The position numbers were made by a program, and so were the translations under genes. Positions 36,701-49,585 of a stretch of 64,000 nt of DNA are shown here, one piece after another. Under the pieces are notes generated by a model. The model did no database searches. It was not told where the DNA came from and saw only the letters and a list, made by a program, of their open reading frames with translations. This stretch comes from Atopsyche davidsoni (taxonomy: Eukaryota > Arthropoda > Insecta > Trichoptera > Hydrobiosidae): contig JAILWY010000018.1 of the NCBI GenBank assembly GCA_022113835.1, positions 9,711,001 to 9,775,000 of the forward strand. The letters run 5' to 3'. Each line of letters opens with the position of its first letter. Position 1 is the stretch's first letter.

Positions 36701-39700
36701 ACAACCGCGACCTGCAGTGTCTGACTTTTGTTTCAGACACCCAAGAATAATTCAACCCAAGTTGAAAAATATCTCAAAAGTCATGAAATCGAACTTGATA
36801 ATGGAACCATCCTCCCTATGCTGGAAGGGAAGTTCCACGATGGTACTTGGAAATATCTATGCTACCCTTGTGGAGCTACCTGTCTTGGTGAAATATTTTT
36901 GCAGGTAAATTGTGCTTTTATTCTATAAATTTTTAATTGATTAAATGACATTATGGTATGTACCTCATTTCTCTATTGCTATGCGACTAGACTACATGAC
37001 ATCATTTCAGATACTGTTTTACAACTTTCACTCTTAGTTTTTTAGTGAATGTTCTCATGTAATATTTTTTTAAATTCTTAAGATTTTTGTTGTAAAATTT
37101 TAAGATTAACATATAATATGCTATTGGTGTTCTTGTGAAATTAATATTTGGTCCTTGAGGTGTGAATTATAAATAGGAAAAAAATTTACTAAAAGGATTT
37201 ACTGTGAATTTGTCTTCATTGACAGAATCACTTGAATGGCCGAAAACACACAAAAAATCTACTGGGAACTAAATGGCCCAATGATATTGTAGAGAAACAT
37301 CCATATTATAAACTTGCGGGAAAAGCCAAAGGTAAATATTGAAAATTACTTTTCATTTTCGTAATGTAATATTGAATCTCTGATTTTAATTCAGGGGCTA
37401 AACTCAAAATTAAAATATTAAAAAGTGCCCCTACTAATTCAAAATTAATAATTTAAAACATTTCCTTTTCTGGTAGAATTCATTCAGTTTATGAGAAGAA
37501 TAGTAGTATTTGAATAAGTAGTTACATTTATTTTTTAATTTCATAGTGGATCCCAAAAAAGAGTTTGCATACAACTGTGAGCCTTCTGCCGAAGGCGGCG
37601 AAGTCAAGCTACAGAGCAGATTCCTGCAGAGCATTGTGAACTACAATGAGTAAGCATCTGTTAAAGTCATTAAATGTTTTTTTGTCAATACTTTTTCTGC
37701 AAAAACTTGATGACAAATTTTTCTGCTTTAGGAGCCCTCTTATTGGAATGGAATATTTGATCGAGATTTTCAATGTATATCCACCAGAGTTCTATTGTGG
37801 CCTCTGTAATAGGAAAGGTGACAATACCACTATAATTAGTCATCTTATTGGATTTTGGCACAAGCTCAATTTTTTGGTAAACCAGTTCATATAACTTATA
37901 TATTTTTATTGTTTTTGTACTCACAATGTTTCTCATTCTTAGTAATTAAAATATGATGATCGTATGTAGACATTATTCTCTTGGTTTCTTTTTTAGGAAA
38001 AAAATTTTCCTACGGCCTATAGACTCATTCGTCCTTACACCATAAACAAAGAGTACCGAAAGGGAGCCGTTGAAGTTGTACACAACATTGCCAAGCGCAT
38101 TGAACAGGCCGTCACTCGAACCAGTCCATATGTGGTCAAAAAAGAACTCTTTTATGATGATAGGTATGCAAAATATGGCACGATAAAAATTGAGATTTAA
38201 CGAAATAGATATTTTGCTAACTACTCATCTTTTTTTTATAGAGATAAATATATAGCAGTTGTTTATAACAGAACTCACTTAACGGAGAAGGATGGCGATT
38301 CATTTGTGGAGATTGTTGATAAAGAGTATATAGAAGTTATTTCACGAACAGGTGAATTTTTATGATTTTAAGAATGAAATTATGATTGATATTTTATATT
38401 TATTTTTAATCACATCTGATTTCTATTAACATTTCAGAAAAAGAGATTGTACCCAGCACTACAAAATTGTATGTATACTTTTATGTTAATTTTAGTACTT
38501 TTTACTATATAATATCAATAAACTACGTGTATTTTCAATATTTCATACTCCACAGATCCACCCAAATAGCATCAATTAATTCAGACACTCATCAAGATGG
38601 GAAAAATTGGGATGTAAGTGTAACAAAGTAAAAACCATTGGAAAGGTGAAATGACTTAACTATGAACATTACTTACTCGTAGAATATTTATTTTTAGAAT
38701 TAAAAATATACAAAAAAATTGTCACTTACATTTATTAGATCAATATAAGAGTGAGAACACTCAATTCAACATAATAAATATGGAATTTTTCTACACAGAG
38801 TGTTTTATATTGGATGTGCTAAAATTTACTGTAATAATCTGGTGATTAAGTCATTTCCTCTATAAAAATTATGAGATTAGCATTAGCTTTATGAAAATTC
38901 TGTAATATATATGTAAATTAACTTATATCCTCAGGATGGAGATCTCCGAAACGAGTTAAATGTGATTAAAGCCCGTCGCTTGATATCAAATGACTTCAAA
39001 AATTTTGGTGCAAGTAAGTTCATAAACTTATAACAGAAATCATCTCTTATTTAAGTCGTAATAGTCAATTATTTCTATATAAGTGATTATTATTTGATAT
39101 TTTTAATTAATCTGCATTTTTCATCCATACATGTCTATTTTGATTACAATATTTAGGTAATAAATAAAAAATTACCTTCAACTGAATTTTTTTCGTGGAA
39201 TTTTCTCGTTTCATGTGAGAATTGATTACCTGAATATTGTATAGCTTATTTTTTTAATTAGTCAAATGAACATGTATTTTTTTTCTTAACGTGAACATGG
39301 TTAGTAAATATCTTTTGTTTGCAGAAGGCCATAGAAGAAGACGTTCTTTGGAGAGTATTTCAACTATCAGCAGCGAACTTGATGAATTAGAAGAAACCAT
39401 AGACATTGCTCAGCCCCCCCATGCTGTCCAACACTTCACCGCATCTCGTCTTAAGGACCATCCACCCTTGAGAAGTAGAAGTAACAGTCAATCACAAATG
39501 GATGGGAGATCTCCAATAAGATATAGATCTCCTGATACATTCAGGTCTCATGATAGATATAGATCCCCTGGTAAATACAGATCACCGGAGAGAAGAAACC
39601 GCTCTCCTCTAAGAAACAGATCACCCGGAACGAGTAGATATCATGAAAGACTTAGATCTCCCAGAAGAAATAGATCTCCAATGAGGAGTAGATCTCCAGG

Positions 39701-42700
39701 ATGGAGCAGATCTCCAGGGCGGAATAGATCTCCTCTGAGAAAGAGATCTCCCGTGAGAAGTAGATCTCCAAGAAGATACAGATCTCCGGGAATGATAAAA
39801 TCCTCCCATAAAATGGAATCTTTTAATAGAAATGTGACCCCAGATCGAAGTAGGTCTCCAAGCAGAAGGCGACGGTCACCAGGATCTAGATATGAAATAC
39901 CCAAGTAAGTTTTTTTCTACTCAGAGACCAAACATGGTTTTTATTTGAATGCTAGAATGCATTCAAAAATATGTGTGTATGTATTTTTGGGAGCATGTAA
40001 ATAAAGCTCATTCATTAGCATATTTAATAAATTTATTTTGATAGTGATATACAAGTACCCATCGTTTTAGACTTGTACCGAAATACTGCTACGAGGTTAA
40101 CCTAATATCCCAACTTGACTTAGTAGCCATCTAAGAAATTACAATATGACTGAAGCAATAAAATATTAATACCTAGCATTACTAAAGTAATATGAATGAT
40201 TATTTTCTTTTTTGTGATCTTTATCGTATAAATACGTTTTCAGAAACAGTAATTACCGTGGTCGAAATTATGATCCCAATTTTAGAGCTAAAAAAAAAGA
40301 TCTAACCATAAATTTTTTGAAAGCTGAGCCACAATTTCTACATTCGGACAAAAGCGGAGATACTGAAATGGTATGTCTTATCTTTATAAGATTTCATAGC
40401 CTACATGTTTTATTCAAAATCACTTACATTATAGTTGTTTTATTATGCATTCTCACACGCACATATATGATTTTTTTTATAAAGTTCATTACTTTTTAGA
40501 CTGAAAAAAATGTATATAAAGTTAATTTATATCATGAGAAGATTAAAGCTGCTACTCAAACTGCTGTGAAAATATATGAATATCATGAAAAGAACCCAGA
40601 AAAACATCCCCTGTACCAAGATGAATGGAAAAAGTTTTGGAACAAAAGATTTAAAGAACTGCAAGCAGGTTTAAACTTTTATTTAATTCTTACAATCTTC
40701 TTTCTCCTCATCTTAATTTTTTTATTAAGAACAATATGTCTTATATTATTATAGCCAATAAAGATGCTGCAGGATATGATTTTAAACCGGAGTGGATTGT
40801 GTTTTGGGGAAAGCGTATGAAAGAATTACATGAGTTGGATTTGGAAGCCAAGAATGCAAAGATATGCCGGACACTCGGCTACACCCCTGAAACTATGAAA
40901 CAGGCTGAAAAGAGAATAGCATGCATTGGTTCAAATACAGAGAGGTACACCTAAAGCTATTTATTGACACCCATCAAATAACAGTAAGAATATAATCATA
41001 AGTATTGTATATCTTTATTTTATATTTTAGGGCATCCGTATCTTTTGATGTTTTAAAACCTGAAGTAGACAAGTCAGGGTCTCTCGCAGGTTTCAGCATG
41101 AAAAATTGGAGCTCAGAAATTAACTATGAAAAGGATAAAAAAGTTGATGAGCCTTTGGAAAAATGTAATGATGGTTTTACAACCAAAAATGAGAGGAAAA
41201 GGATCATAAATCTTGATGATGAAGGAAGTTCAAACAGAAAAGATTCGAAAGTTCGTCGTTTGCATTCTCTTTCTGACCAGGAAGATAAAATTAGGTATTT
41301 TTGTCCAGCGTTACATTTTTTTTTTTTAATATTTCCTCGTAGACTTATAAAAATATGAATTGTTGTTGATTCTAGTGATAAATCATTGTCACCATGGGAC
41401 GACGATGACAGTGATGCATCTATTTTGTTAATCAGTGATTCTCCTATAAAGAGATCGCGTGACAAATCTTTGAGTAAAGATGTAGTAAAACCTGTTGCAA
41501 AAAATAAAATGAGGTGAGTGTTTATGTGTATGTTGTTAAGGAGTATTGCTGATTACGATAGTTGCATACTATGATTTATGCTGTGTCTACTAAAATACTT
41601 AATTGAATAATTAAAACTAACATATTTGGAAAGATTAAAATCTGTTAAGTGTATCATTTAATTCCATTAAAGCTTTTACATGCGAGTATGAACATTATGA
41701 AGTATTTCATGTTGAAATGTTTTAAGTGATTTAATATTCTCTACTAAATTGGTGATTTATTTGCAGAGGTAGAGTCTTACAGCCTCAAACAACTCAAAAA
41801 CGCGAACAAGATATATCACAAACATTGGGTACTGAAGATACCAATATGGTGGCAGTCTTGAGGCTGCTTACTGCTCTGGAGAATTATCTTGGAAGCTTGG
41901 GGCCCAAAGTGGTTGACCTGCTGGGTGAAGCCTTGAAGTTAGAGAAAGTAGGAATAGAAAGGGTTTTATCAACTATGTTGATTATCAACTTATTGACAAT
42001 GTCTAATTACCCATCACCTTAATATGATCAATCATCAAAAAAAACTAAAATGTTGTGCTTTCTCTTTTTTTTACAGGAGAAGCCGAATTCATCTGAAGAT
42101 ATTTTGGATAGTGATAATTATTGTGTTTTATTTGAAACAGTCAAAGAAAAGCTTAAAGGCCAATTACTAGCAGGCTTGATTGACCACAACACCATCCACG
42201 TGACTAAAACTGCTATTAAGTTAATTGCAGCTTTACTTCACAAAGGAACTCAAAGAGCTGAAGCTCGCCAAAAACTTGAGGAACAGAAAAAAGTAGAAGC
42301 TAAGGTCTGTTTTAGTTTCATAATGTTAGTATGATTGATGTAATATAGTTTGTTTACTGAGATTCTTTGTTTTTAGAACAAGCCAGTGACTGTTGAGGGT
42401 ATAGGTGCTGTAGAAAAGGCAGCCATTGCTAATCAAATAGCAACAGCTTTGATAGCTCAAGGGAAAACTGATGTCACTACTGAAGAGCTAGAGACTCTCA
42501 TTAACGCTGTTGTGGGAATGGCTAATGCATCTAAAGCCTTAAAAGTGCCCGTCTCCTCTGCCAGTAAGTATGATTAACTGCTAAATTGGAACTTAAAAAC
42601 CTCTGAATGTTATAGATATTAACGTATATTTTATGAATTGCAGGCTTCTTAGCTCAACTTAATCGAGAAGCTGCTGCTGAAATTGCTGCCAGCAGTGAAA

Positions 42701-45027
42701 GTAATGAAAGTCATACGGATAGTTCCCCTGGAAATGCTTTACAAATGCTACAAATGGCTTACACACAAAAGTAAGTTATATTCCGGAATATGATTAAATA
42801 TATTTGATAGTTATAAAGTACACTACAACAAAACTTGAGTAAGTCACATTAATATTATTGTTAGAGAATTAAAACATATAATGGATATTATACATAAAAC
42901 ATATTAAGTAATGTTAATTGTTAAAATGATTAGGATGTCCCGTGTGGCTGCACCGCGAGTTGCCACTCCCGTGCCGGAACCCAAGACTGATAGTGCCATG
43001 GAGGACTTGAGTGACTCTGACCTGAAGACTTTGTTACTAAACTTTGTGGATTTATCTACAGATGAACAACAGGGTCTTATTGCTTATTTAAAGAAATTGG
43101 AAGTTAAAGAACCCGAAAGAGTTGAGATGCTAAGGAAATTTATAGATATAGACCCCACTACCAGCGGAAGATCGGAGCAATCAGGTACATTGTTGTAAAA
43201 ATATTTTACTTTATCTTTTACTATTATTGTAAATCTACCCACAAATTATTTAATATTTTGAATGTCTTTAGTTGTACGAGATGGAAGTCCATTTTCTACC
43301 AGACAGGGTGGTAATAACCCCACAAAAGATGAAAATAATTCAAGAGATGTACCAGCTGAAAGTCTAGATAAAGATAAAGACAGTGATGATGATGATTATA
43401 CATTTGATGAGGTTATTTTATTATTTTAACTAAATATACTTATGTTAATTGTACACAACAGCACGTTAAATCATTATAATATAATGATTACAAGAAGTCT
43501 GTCATTCATAATATTTCAATGTACGATTGATACAAGCATACTACAATCCAAACTTGGATAGTGAATGACAGACTTTTAAACAAAAATAGATTAATTAATC
43601 TTCACTTCAAAAATCTAAAGCTCAAGAGTTTTTGATCTATGTAGTTATGACCAATTGAAATGATAGTTACAGTATTGTTCAAATTATTAATCTTATATAC
43701 AGCTTATTCAAAATGATTTGAAACTTATGTTTGCTGAGTAAAATGGAAACTATGCCAACAGACCAATCTGACCTTATGTGGTTGTCGCTTTGATTTAGTT
43801 CCCTTTGTCATCATACTGCTGACTCTTTTTTCCTCCTTTCATTTAGCGATGAACTATTGATACAACTACTAAATATTTTAAAATATTTTTTCCAATAAAT
43901 TATAACATGTTAGGGATTTGCTAAGTGAAAAGATTAAAGATGCTCTGGTTTTTTGTTATTTATATCTGTCATTTATAATGATAAAATGTGATAGTTTATA
44001 ATTTTTTAACAATTTAAAATAAATGCCATAATCATCACAAACCTACTACTATCTGTTCTTGATGTCAATATATTGAAATTTAATCGGCTTTTATTTCTAG
44101 GTCTTCAAATCTGCTTCTGAAAAGGTAAAAGAGCAACAACTTAAAGATGACATGAAAATTATTCAGAAGACATTAATGGAAAACAGCTCTAAAGAAATTG
44201 AAGCTAAAGCAATAATTTCCAATCTGATGGAGTCATTGCAGCAAAATAATAAAAAAAAAACCTATCCGGCTCCACTCACCATTTCAGCCACGGATGTTAT
44301 CTCTAGAAATACAACATCTCAATCAACAGCTCCGATTGTCTATAGTGCTACAAACTTAACACCTCAACAAGTCGAACAGCAGAATAAACTCAGGGTTTCA
44401 GACTCCAGTGTTACACTTTCACAACAAAATATACAGGGTAATGTTGTTAATAAATCGAATTTTCAAAATAATTTTGGCCTTGAAGGTAACCAAAGTGTAG
44501 AAAGTGAACGACCACCGTTTTCAAGTGACATGACCACCCAACAGCCCATCCCCATGATCATGGGTCAACGGCCAATGATGCACAACAAAAGCACTGTTGG
44601 TGATGCTCTTAGCAATGTGCCAGAGCGGACTCAACAGTATGCGGAGAACACTAATACCTATTATGGCGGACAGCAGGACTACATACCCAATGAAAGAGAT
44701 CATTTTGATGATTATAATTCTGGGTTCGGAAATTCAAATTTCCATGATACAAGAAATAACTATGCGAGTAACACGATGGTGAATAGTCCCAATATATTAG
44801 TACATCAGCCAAATTTTTCAAATGATTATAAAATGCGGATGAACTATAAGAATGATAATAGGGACTTCATGAACAATCAGTTTAACAATCAGCACGGAAA
44901 TAATACAAACAGTTTTAGGGGACAAGCTTCAATTAGAAGGAACAATAGGGGAGGGCGTTTTTCAGTAGGGGTTCAACGTAGACCATTTCGTGGAAATGGA
45001 AGAGCCGGATTCATGAGAAACAATTGA
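33764..45027 (+). CDS. Nuclear RNA-type protein: two matrin-type C2H2 fingers, RS domain, RGG tail (possibly CG7065 family)
   Basis: A complete 1521-residue frame in 23 exons: 33764-33853, 36737-36904, 37226-37331, 37547-37649, 37732-37876, 37997-38163, 38242-38351, 38438-38468, 38556-38613, 38935-39013, 39325-39904, 40244-40370, 40500-40668, 40755-40944, 41031-41294, 41376-41513, 41767-41947, 42077-42304, 42377-42563, 42644-42770, 42934-43184, 43272-43411, 44101-45027. All junctions are GT-AG and in phase. The start has good context (CCAAGATGG). Fingers at residues 72-94 and 178-199 are C-x2-C-x11/12-H-x5-H, the spacing of matrin/U1-like, RNA-related fingers. An RS region covers roughly residues 400-540, and the last 35 residues are RGG-rich. 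The layout suggests a pre-mRNA processing factor (inference). CG7065 is my recollection of the insect annotation, not a search result. Confidence 0.9.
36737..37331 (+). other. Gene 2: zinc finger 1 (exons 36737-36904, 37226-37331)
   Basis: CYPC is followed twelve residues later by HLNGRKH, giving C-x2-C-x12-H-x5-H. The HxNGxxH core is the signature of matrin-type and U1C-like fingers. A phase-0 intron splits the finger right before the Asn-His pair. Confidence 0.82.
37732..37876 (+). other. Gene 2: zinc finger 2
   Basis: YCGLC, then eleven residues, then HLIGFWH, giving C-x2-C-x11-H-x5-H. It is the same type as finger 1, with an aromatic GFW in place of NGRK. It lies about 85 residues after finger 1 within a conserved-looking N-terminal block. 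Confidence 0.8.
39325..39904 (+). other. Gene 2: RS-domain exon
   Basis: The 580-nt exon begins with acidic/serine sequence (SLESIST..ELDELEETID) and then carries about twenty arginine-serine-proline units of the type RSRSP/RYRSP/RNRSP. The DNA is a degenerate repeat built on AGATCTCC plus arginine codons. The many SP dipeptides are potential SR- or CDK-type kinase sites. The antisense frames here are shadows of the repeat. Confidence 0.9.
40500..40944 (+). other. Gene 2: W-x-x-F/W-rich duplicated helical motif
   Basis: Two related segments sit in adjacent exons: HPLYQDEWKKFWNKRFKEL (40500-40668) and YDFKPEWIVFWGKRMKEL (40755-40944). Both fit EW-x2-FW-x-KR-x-KEL. The repeat is likely a helical protein-interaction motif; I do not recognise its family. 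Confidence 0.75.
43412..44100 (+). other. Gene 2: intron 22 with nested inverted repeats
   Basis: This intron has an unusual donor (GAG|GTTATT). It holds a 14-bp perfect inverted repeat, AAGTCTGTCATTCA at 43495-43508 and its complement at 43562-43575, preceded by a short palindrome at 43469-43489. No exon is seen inside. Confidence 0.75.
44101..45027 (+). other. Gene 2: terminal exon, Asn/Gln-rich with RGG tail
   Basis: The last exon starts with a basic helical stretch (KSASEKVKEQQLKDDMKIIQ) and continues as low-complexity Asn/Gln/Ser/Pro sequence. It ends in RRNNRGGRFSVGVQRRPFRG..., an arginine-glycine RNA-binding tail of the kind methylated by PRMTs. The TGA is at 45025-45027. Such a prion-like plus RGG tail suits a ribonucleoprotein-condensate protein (inference). 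Confidence 0.85.
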
Positions 45028-45097
45028 AATATTTATTTTGTTTGAGGAAATCTAATAATTTTATAATTTCTTTGTATTAAACTTTCAAAAAACATAA

Positions 45098-45103
45098 AAT
45101 AAA
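45098..45103 (+). terminator. Poly(A) signal of gene 2
   Basis: AATAAA lies 71 bp after the stop codon and is followed by T-rich sequence. That gives a short 3' UTR. Confidence 0.7.
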
Positions 45104-45230
45104 TTTATTTTCAAATGGGTTTAAATGATTATTTAAGCTGTGTATGTTTTTATTAGTGAGAAGTATGATCAAAATATGTAAAGAGAGACTTAACAAGATA
45201 AGCTCATTAACCCAGTTGTAGGTAATGATC

Positions 45231-45255
45231 TATATATATATATATATATATATAT
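45231..45255. repeat. (TA)n microsatellite
   Basis: Twenty-five bases of TA repeat, 200 bp past the gene 2 stop. A second shorter tract lies at 45486-45500. Confidence 0.95.
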
Positions 45256-46429
45256 TGGTTAAGAACTCTTATTTTTTACTTAAATGAAAAACAATAATTT
45301 TAAGTTGTAAAATCTTCACTCAGATATTGGAGATTTTGTGTGCAGTGTGCTTTACTGTATAGTAAATTGATGTACCAATAAATACATGTGAAGTAATATA
45401 AACACTATGCTTATTTATACCTGTCAATTATTTGTTTAATTACTTCATTATAAATTAATTTGCAATATATAAATATACTATATTTATATATATATATATA
45501 CATAGTATATAAATATAGGATATAGTATATGTATAGAGTATAGGTTCACATGTAAGAATGATAGATGGAGATATATTTATCACTATACTATTTTCACTTT
45601 AATTTGCCCCAAATATGTAAGGTAAACCAATGTGAGGCACTTATCAGAAAAAAGGGGCGTAATGAATTGTGTGTTATTGTAATTGATCTCAAGGAAAGCG
45701 AATCGAGCTCTGTATGCTAGCACTGCCACCGGTCAGTGGTAACTAAGTCCAATTATAAAATGGATCATTCTATCGGTGTCTATTTTTACTTAAATTATAA
45801 GACACTCGTCTGCTTGTTGAGGCTTTGAAATACAATTAACATTTTGATTTGACCGCACTATCTTGATAAATATACTTATGTATGTCTATCGCGAGAATAG
45901 GGACACTCGGATAAACGCGCTAAATATATGAAAAATGGGCAGTGTAGGGTCGTCGCTGAATTGCAGTTATCCCCATATCGAGACCGGTGCTTGATAGTCG
46001 GGGCTGGACTTGCGGGGCGGGGCGGCCGCCAGCACAACAGGTGCTGCTGTGACGCAACACCTTGCGCCGCGGAACTGTGCGCCGACGCGCTCGTACCCGA
46101 CAAATAGCGGATGCCTGAATACACTTCATTTCTATTATACGAGCCTATCTCGAGACTCGAGTTTTGAAATAGAATCTAATACTTTTATATGCTTTCTCGG
46201 ATCGCTCACAATTTTTTTTGCTGTCTTGCAAAGATGCTCGAATTTATACTGTTTAGGTACACGAACGAATTAATGCTATTATAAAAATGTATTATACATA
46301 TATTAAGGTTTAAGGGTTGATCTTGAGGAATATGTACAAGACAAATAGCATATTTTGATTGCAAAGTACTGAAGTAATCAAAACGTTAACAGTTTGTTAA
46401 CTGCTGATCTAAGGTGAAATAAGATCGGA
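45256..46429. other. Intergenic DNA with a GC-rich island
   Basis: AT-rich up to about 45900. The segment 45990-46110 is then GC-rich and CpG-rich, open on both strands, without an exon structure that I can support. It precedes the putative gene 3 start, so it may be part of a promoter region. Confidence 0.5.
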
Positions 46430-46746
46430 GGCTCGCGGGGATATATTGTTGGATATAGTTGAAGACTCGTAGATCGGATCGGCGCATGTGGAGTCGATAA
46501 CGAGCAGCCGCGGCACAGTCGCGCTTCAGCCGGCGCCGCGCACGGAGGCCCGGAACTCTCGTCAGTCCAGCCGGCGACGGCCAGTGCTCGCGGCTCTCGA
46601 TCTCCTCGGGGATGATTTCGTATTTACTTTGGACTCGCGTATTCCCTCCCTCGGTCGAGTGAAGTCTCCGTGTGTATCGGCCAGTGCTGAGGGGCAGTCG
46701 AAATAATTATCTATTCGTTCAGCCGTGAAAATACGACTGTCGACCT
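46430..46746 (+). promoter_or_regulatory. Probable promoter/untranslated first exon of gene 3
   Basis: A CpG-rich block ends in a strong donor, ACCT|GTGAGTG at 46746/46747. TCAGT initiator-like sequence occurs at 46562-46566. The only ATG frame inside (46488-46706) closes before the donor, so the exon would be 5' UTR carrying a short upstream ORF. The link to the coding exon at 49586 is inferred from order and strand, not proven. Confidence 0.4.
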
Positions 46747-49585
46747 GTGAGTGTTTTTTGAACTGCGTTCGGAGGAATCTGATGTGCTCGATTTGACGAG
46801 TAACAGTAAAATTTGTTTTGATGTTTTGAAGGTGATTAACACGAACGCTGATAAATGTAGTCAGGGTATATTTTTTGACTCGATTGTAAACGTTCCACGG
46901 TACGTAGGCGTTTGTACTTTTTGAAACTTTTTATTTTATAGAAAACCAATTGTCTGTAAAAATTTTCACGGTTTGTGTATTTATAATTTACTTGTAATTT
47001 TTTAAATTGCTTATTTGAGCCAGCCCGATAGTGTTTGTAAACTCGAACAGTTTTGGCGGCTACTTTTGACGTTCAATTTAAATAGTATGAAACTTCTAAA
47101 ACACTTTTTTGAACCTGTCGATCCACTGTCGAAGGAGAGTCCTCCGTCATATCCGTCACTCCCTCGGGTCTCTTGCCGGTGAATGCTACACACCTGCTCG
47201 AGGGATGTTTTTTTGGGTAGATACTATTATTATCTCCATTTGGAAACAAATGGAACAATCTTTTTACAAAAATACATCAATATAAATTTCCAACGTGTCG
47301 GTATATTTATAAAACGAATAAAAATTTATATATAAATTACACACTTACATTAGACTCAAAGCTGAAAACAATTAGATACTTTAAAGAAATCTGTTAACAA
47401 TTTTCACACATCGCCCAACCCCACTTCGCACTCCGGGCCTTCCACTCCGCCTTCCCCCACAGCTGGCGGGCGACCTCAGCTTTGCGTAAAACCAGCCAAG
47501 TTCAACGGTGAATAAGCATAAAAACTTATCTGCCGTGTTCGAGGAAGTTATCAAGTGATAAGTTAGACTTTACAAGTAAAACGGGTATCGGTACCCGCAA
47601 CGCCGGTGATTCGGCATACGTTAGCCTGCATTCCCTGCGCAAGGCGCGCGAGTGCAGGTTGCCTCATTTGCGTAATACGATATAGGAAACGGTCCGGACG
47701 ATCGTAAAAAAGACTAAACATCGCGCTCTTTCAATAAAGTGAATCGATGCAAGCTTCTGGGCGCAGAGCTGCCGTTTGTGTCGAGTATTAATTTGCAATC
47801 GGCACGACCGTCGTGCGGTCGCTTTATAATAAAAGTGAGACTCGCGATGCGGGGTGTGCGAGGATCCATTTGACATACAATATGTAATAGACTATTGAGT
47901 GCCATCGTCGGTGTTTCAATGTCACCACCGGATACTCGATGGAAAAATACGCAATGCTTATCGACTTTGCCGCGCGCGGGCGAGATAGTCGGACGGTTTT
48001 CCGCTTTCCGATACGATCGTGATTATTTCGAATATCCAGCGACTTGAGTAATAACAGTAATGTTGTGTGGAATCCGAAGTCTCGTTGCACAAACCATAAC
48101 TAAATGGCCGAATTTTAAATTTACTCACTGTTATAAAAAAAGATTTAACAGTACCGAGGCGCCGTCGACCGCGAAGGTCGGGCCGGCCCGCGAGCTGCTC
48201 GGGCCCGGCGCGTCCAGCGGGAGACGCGGCGGACGTTGCATTAAATGAGATAAAGATCTGGGTCATATTTTGGTATGAGTTAAGTAAATTCACAAATGTT
48301 TTTATACCCGGGCATCCGTTTTAATTGGGAAGTTGCATGAAATTGCACAACTCGCTTCTCTATCCAAAGCGTTATATTTTTATACAAATCAAAGATAATA
48401 TTAAACAGCCACGGAGACTATTTGGATTTGAGTTTTTTTTCATACCATGCACACATTTAAGAATATGTTAATTCATATGCATACATTTTTCAGCTTTCTT
48501 GCTAATAAAAAATATTCAAGGGTCCCTCGCGACCCTTATAGTTACTTATTCACCACATGCGCTACAAATGTATGAATAAGAAAGAAAGCCGTAGTCGAAC
48601 ATGCTTAATTGTAATATGACGCATCTTTATGTAACATATGGATTTTAAGTTTAGTTTACATAGAACGCCTTACAATAACAAACGTTTGACTCAAAACTAA
48701 GTATAATATTCATAACAATCCAATTATAATTTAAGTATATTTCAATGACGGCGAGAATAATGATACGAGGGTTGAATGCGTATGCACCAGACAGTCTCGG
48801 TAGATGGGCATTTCGCAGACTCGGCTGCAGCACTGCCGGCAGGGGTGTTCGTCTCGCAGCACAATGGGCCGTTAGGGCGCCTCCGGGGAGGGCGTCCCCG
48901 CCCGCCCGTGTTTTACATAAACCATATTTAATGCAACTACAAAATCTATTTAATATTCGTAGAGCACTCCGCATAATCAGATTGAGCAGTCGTTGATTCA
49001 AAATCAAAACAAAAACACGAAACCAGCGCTTTACTTTATTATTTTATTTTCGGATAGGCACTATCAAAATCATGTAATGTATTAATAATTCACAAATTTA
49101 TGGCTCTTTGTTTATTTGTATCTCGTGTTTCTTTTCTATGCGAAATAGTTTTCAGTATTATTTTGCATTTTAATCTGGTCCTTTAATTTAACGTTTATGT
49201 GAGGGTTCAACTCAAGGTACTCAAGACTCACTTGTCGCGTTCTCATCAGCGATTGTATCGTCGTTTTAGCAGGAGCAATAGAAGAGTTCAATTTCGCGAT
49301 TCTCTTGCGGCCCGACTGGCGTGTGACTCACGATCGCTCTTTATCATTTCTCCGTCATCTTTTTAATTAAAAGACTTCATAGTTACGTAATATAACCACG
49401 GTTTATTTTGCAGATTTGAAAATTTGCACAGTATACTTTTTACTGGAGGCACTTGTATTTGTAAAATTATTATAATATTTGGTATGATAAAAATTACTTT
49501 TGTTAGGTTTTCCGCAGTAATAAAATATAAAATAACTTTCTAGTGACAATGTGTTTTATATAAATATAAAATTCTAACAATATAG
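46747..49585 (+). other. Probable first intron of gene 3
   Basis: AT-rich sequence with GC-rich islands at about 47420-47500, 48150-48245 and 48790-48915. Frames across the islands are open on both strands because stops are rare in GC-rich DNA. No pair of splice sites makes any of them a believable exon. Confidence 0.4.

Noticed and set aside
39621..39904. Minus-strand frames opposite the RS exon
   Set aside because: Low-complexity shadows of the repeated AGATCTCC units.
43495..43575. MicroRNA precursor
   Set aside because: Only the outer 14 bp pair; the 53-base interior does not continue the stem, unlike a microRNA hairpin.
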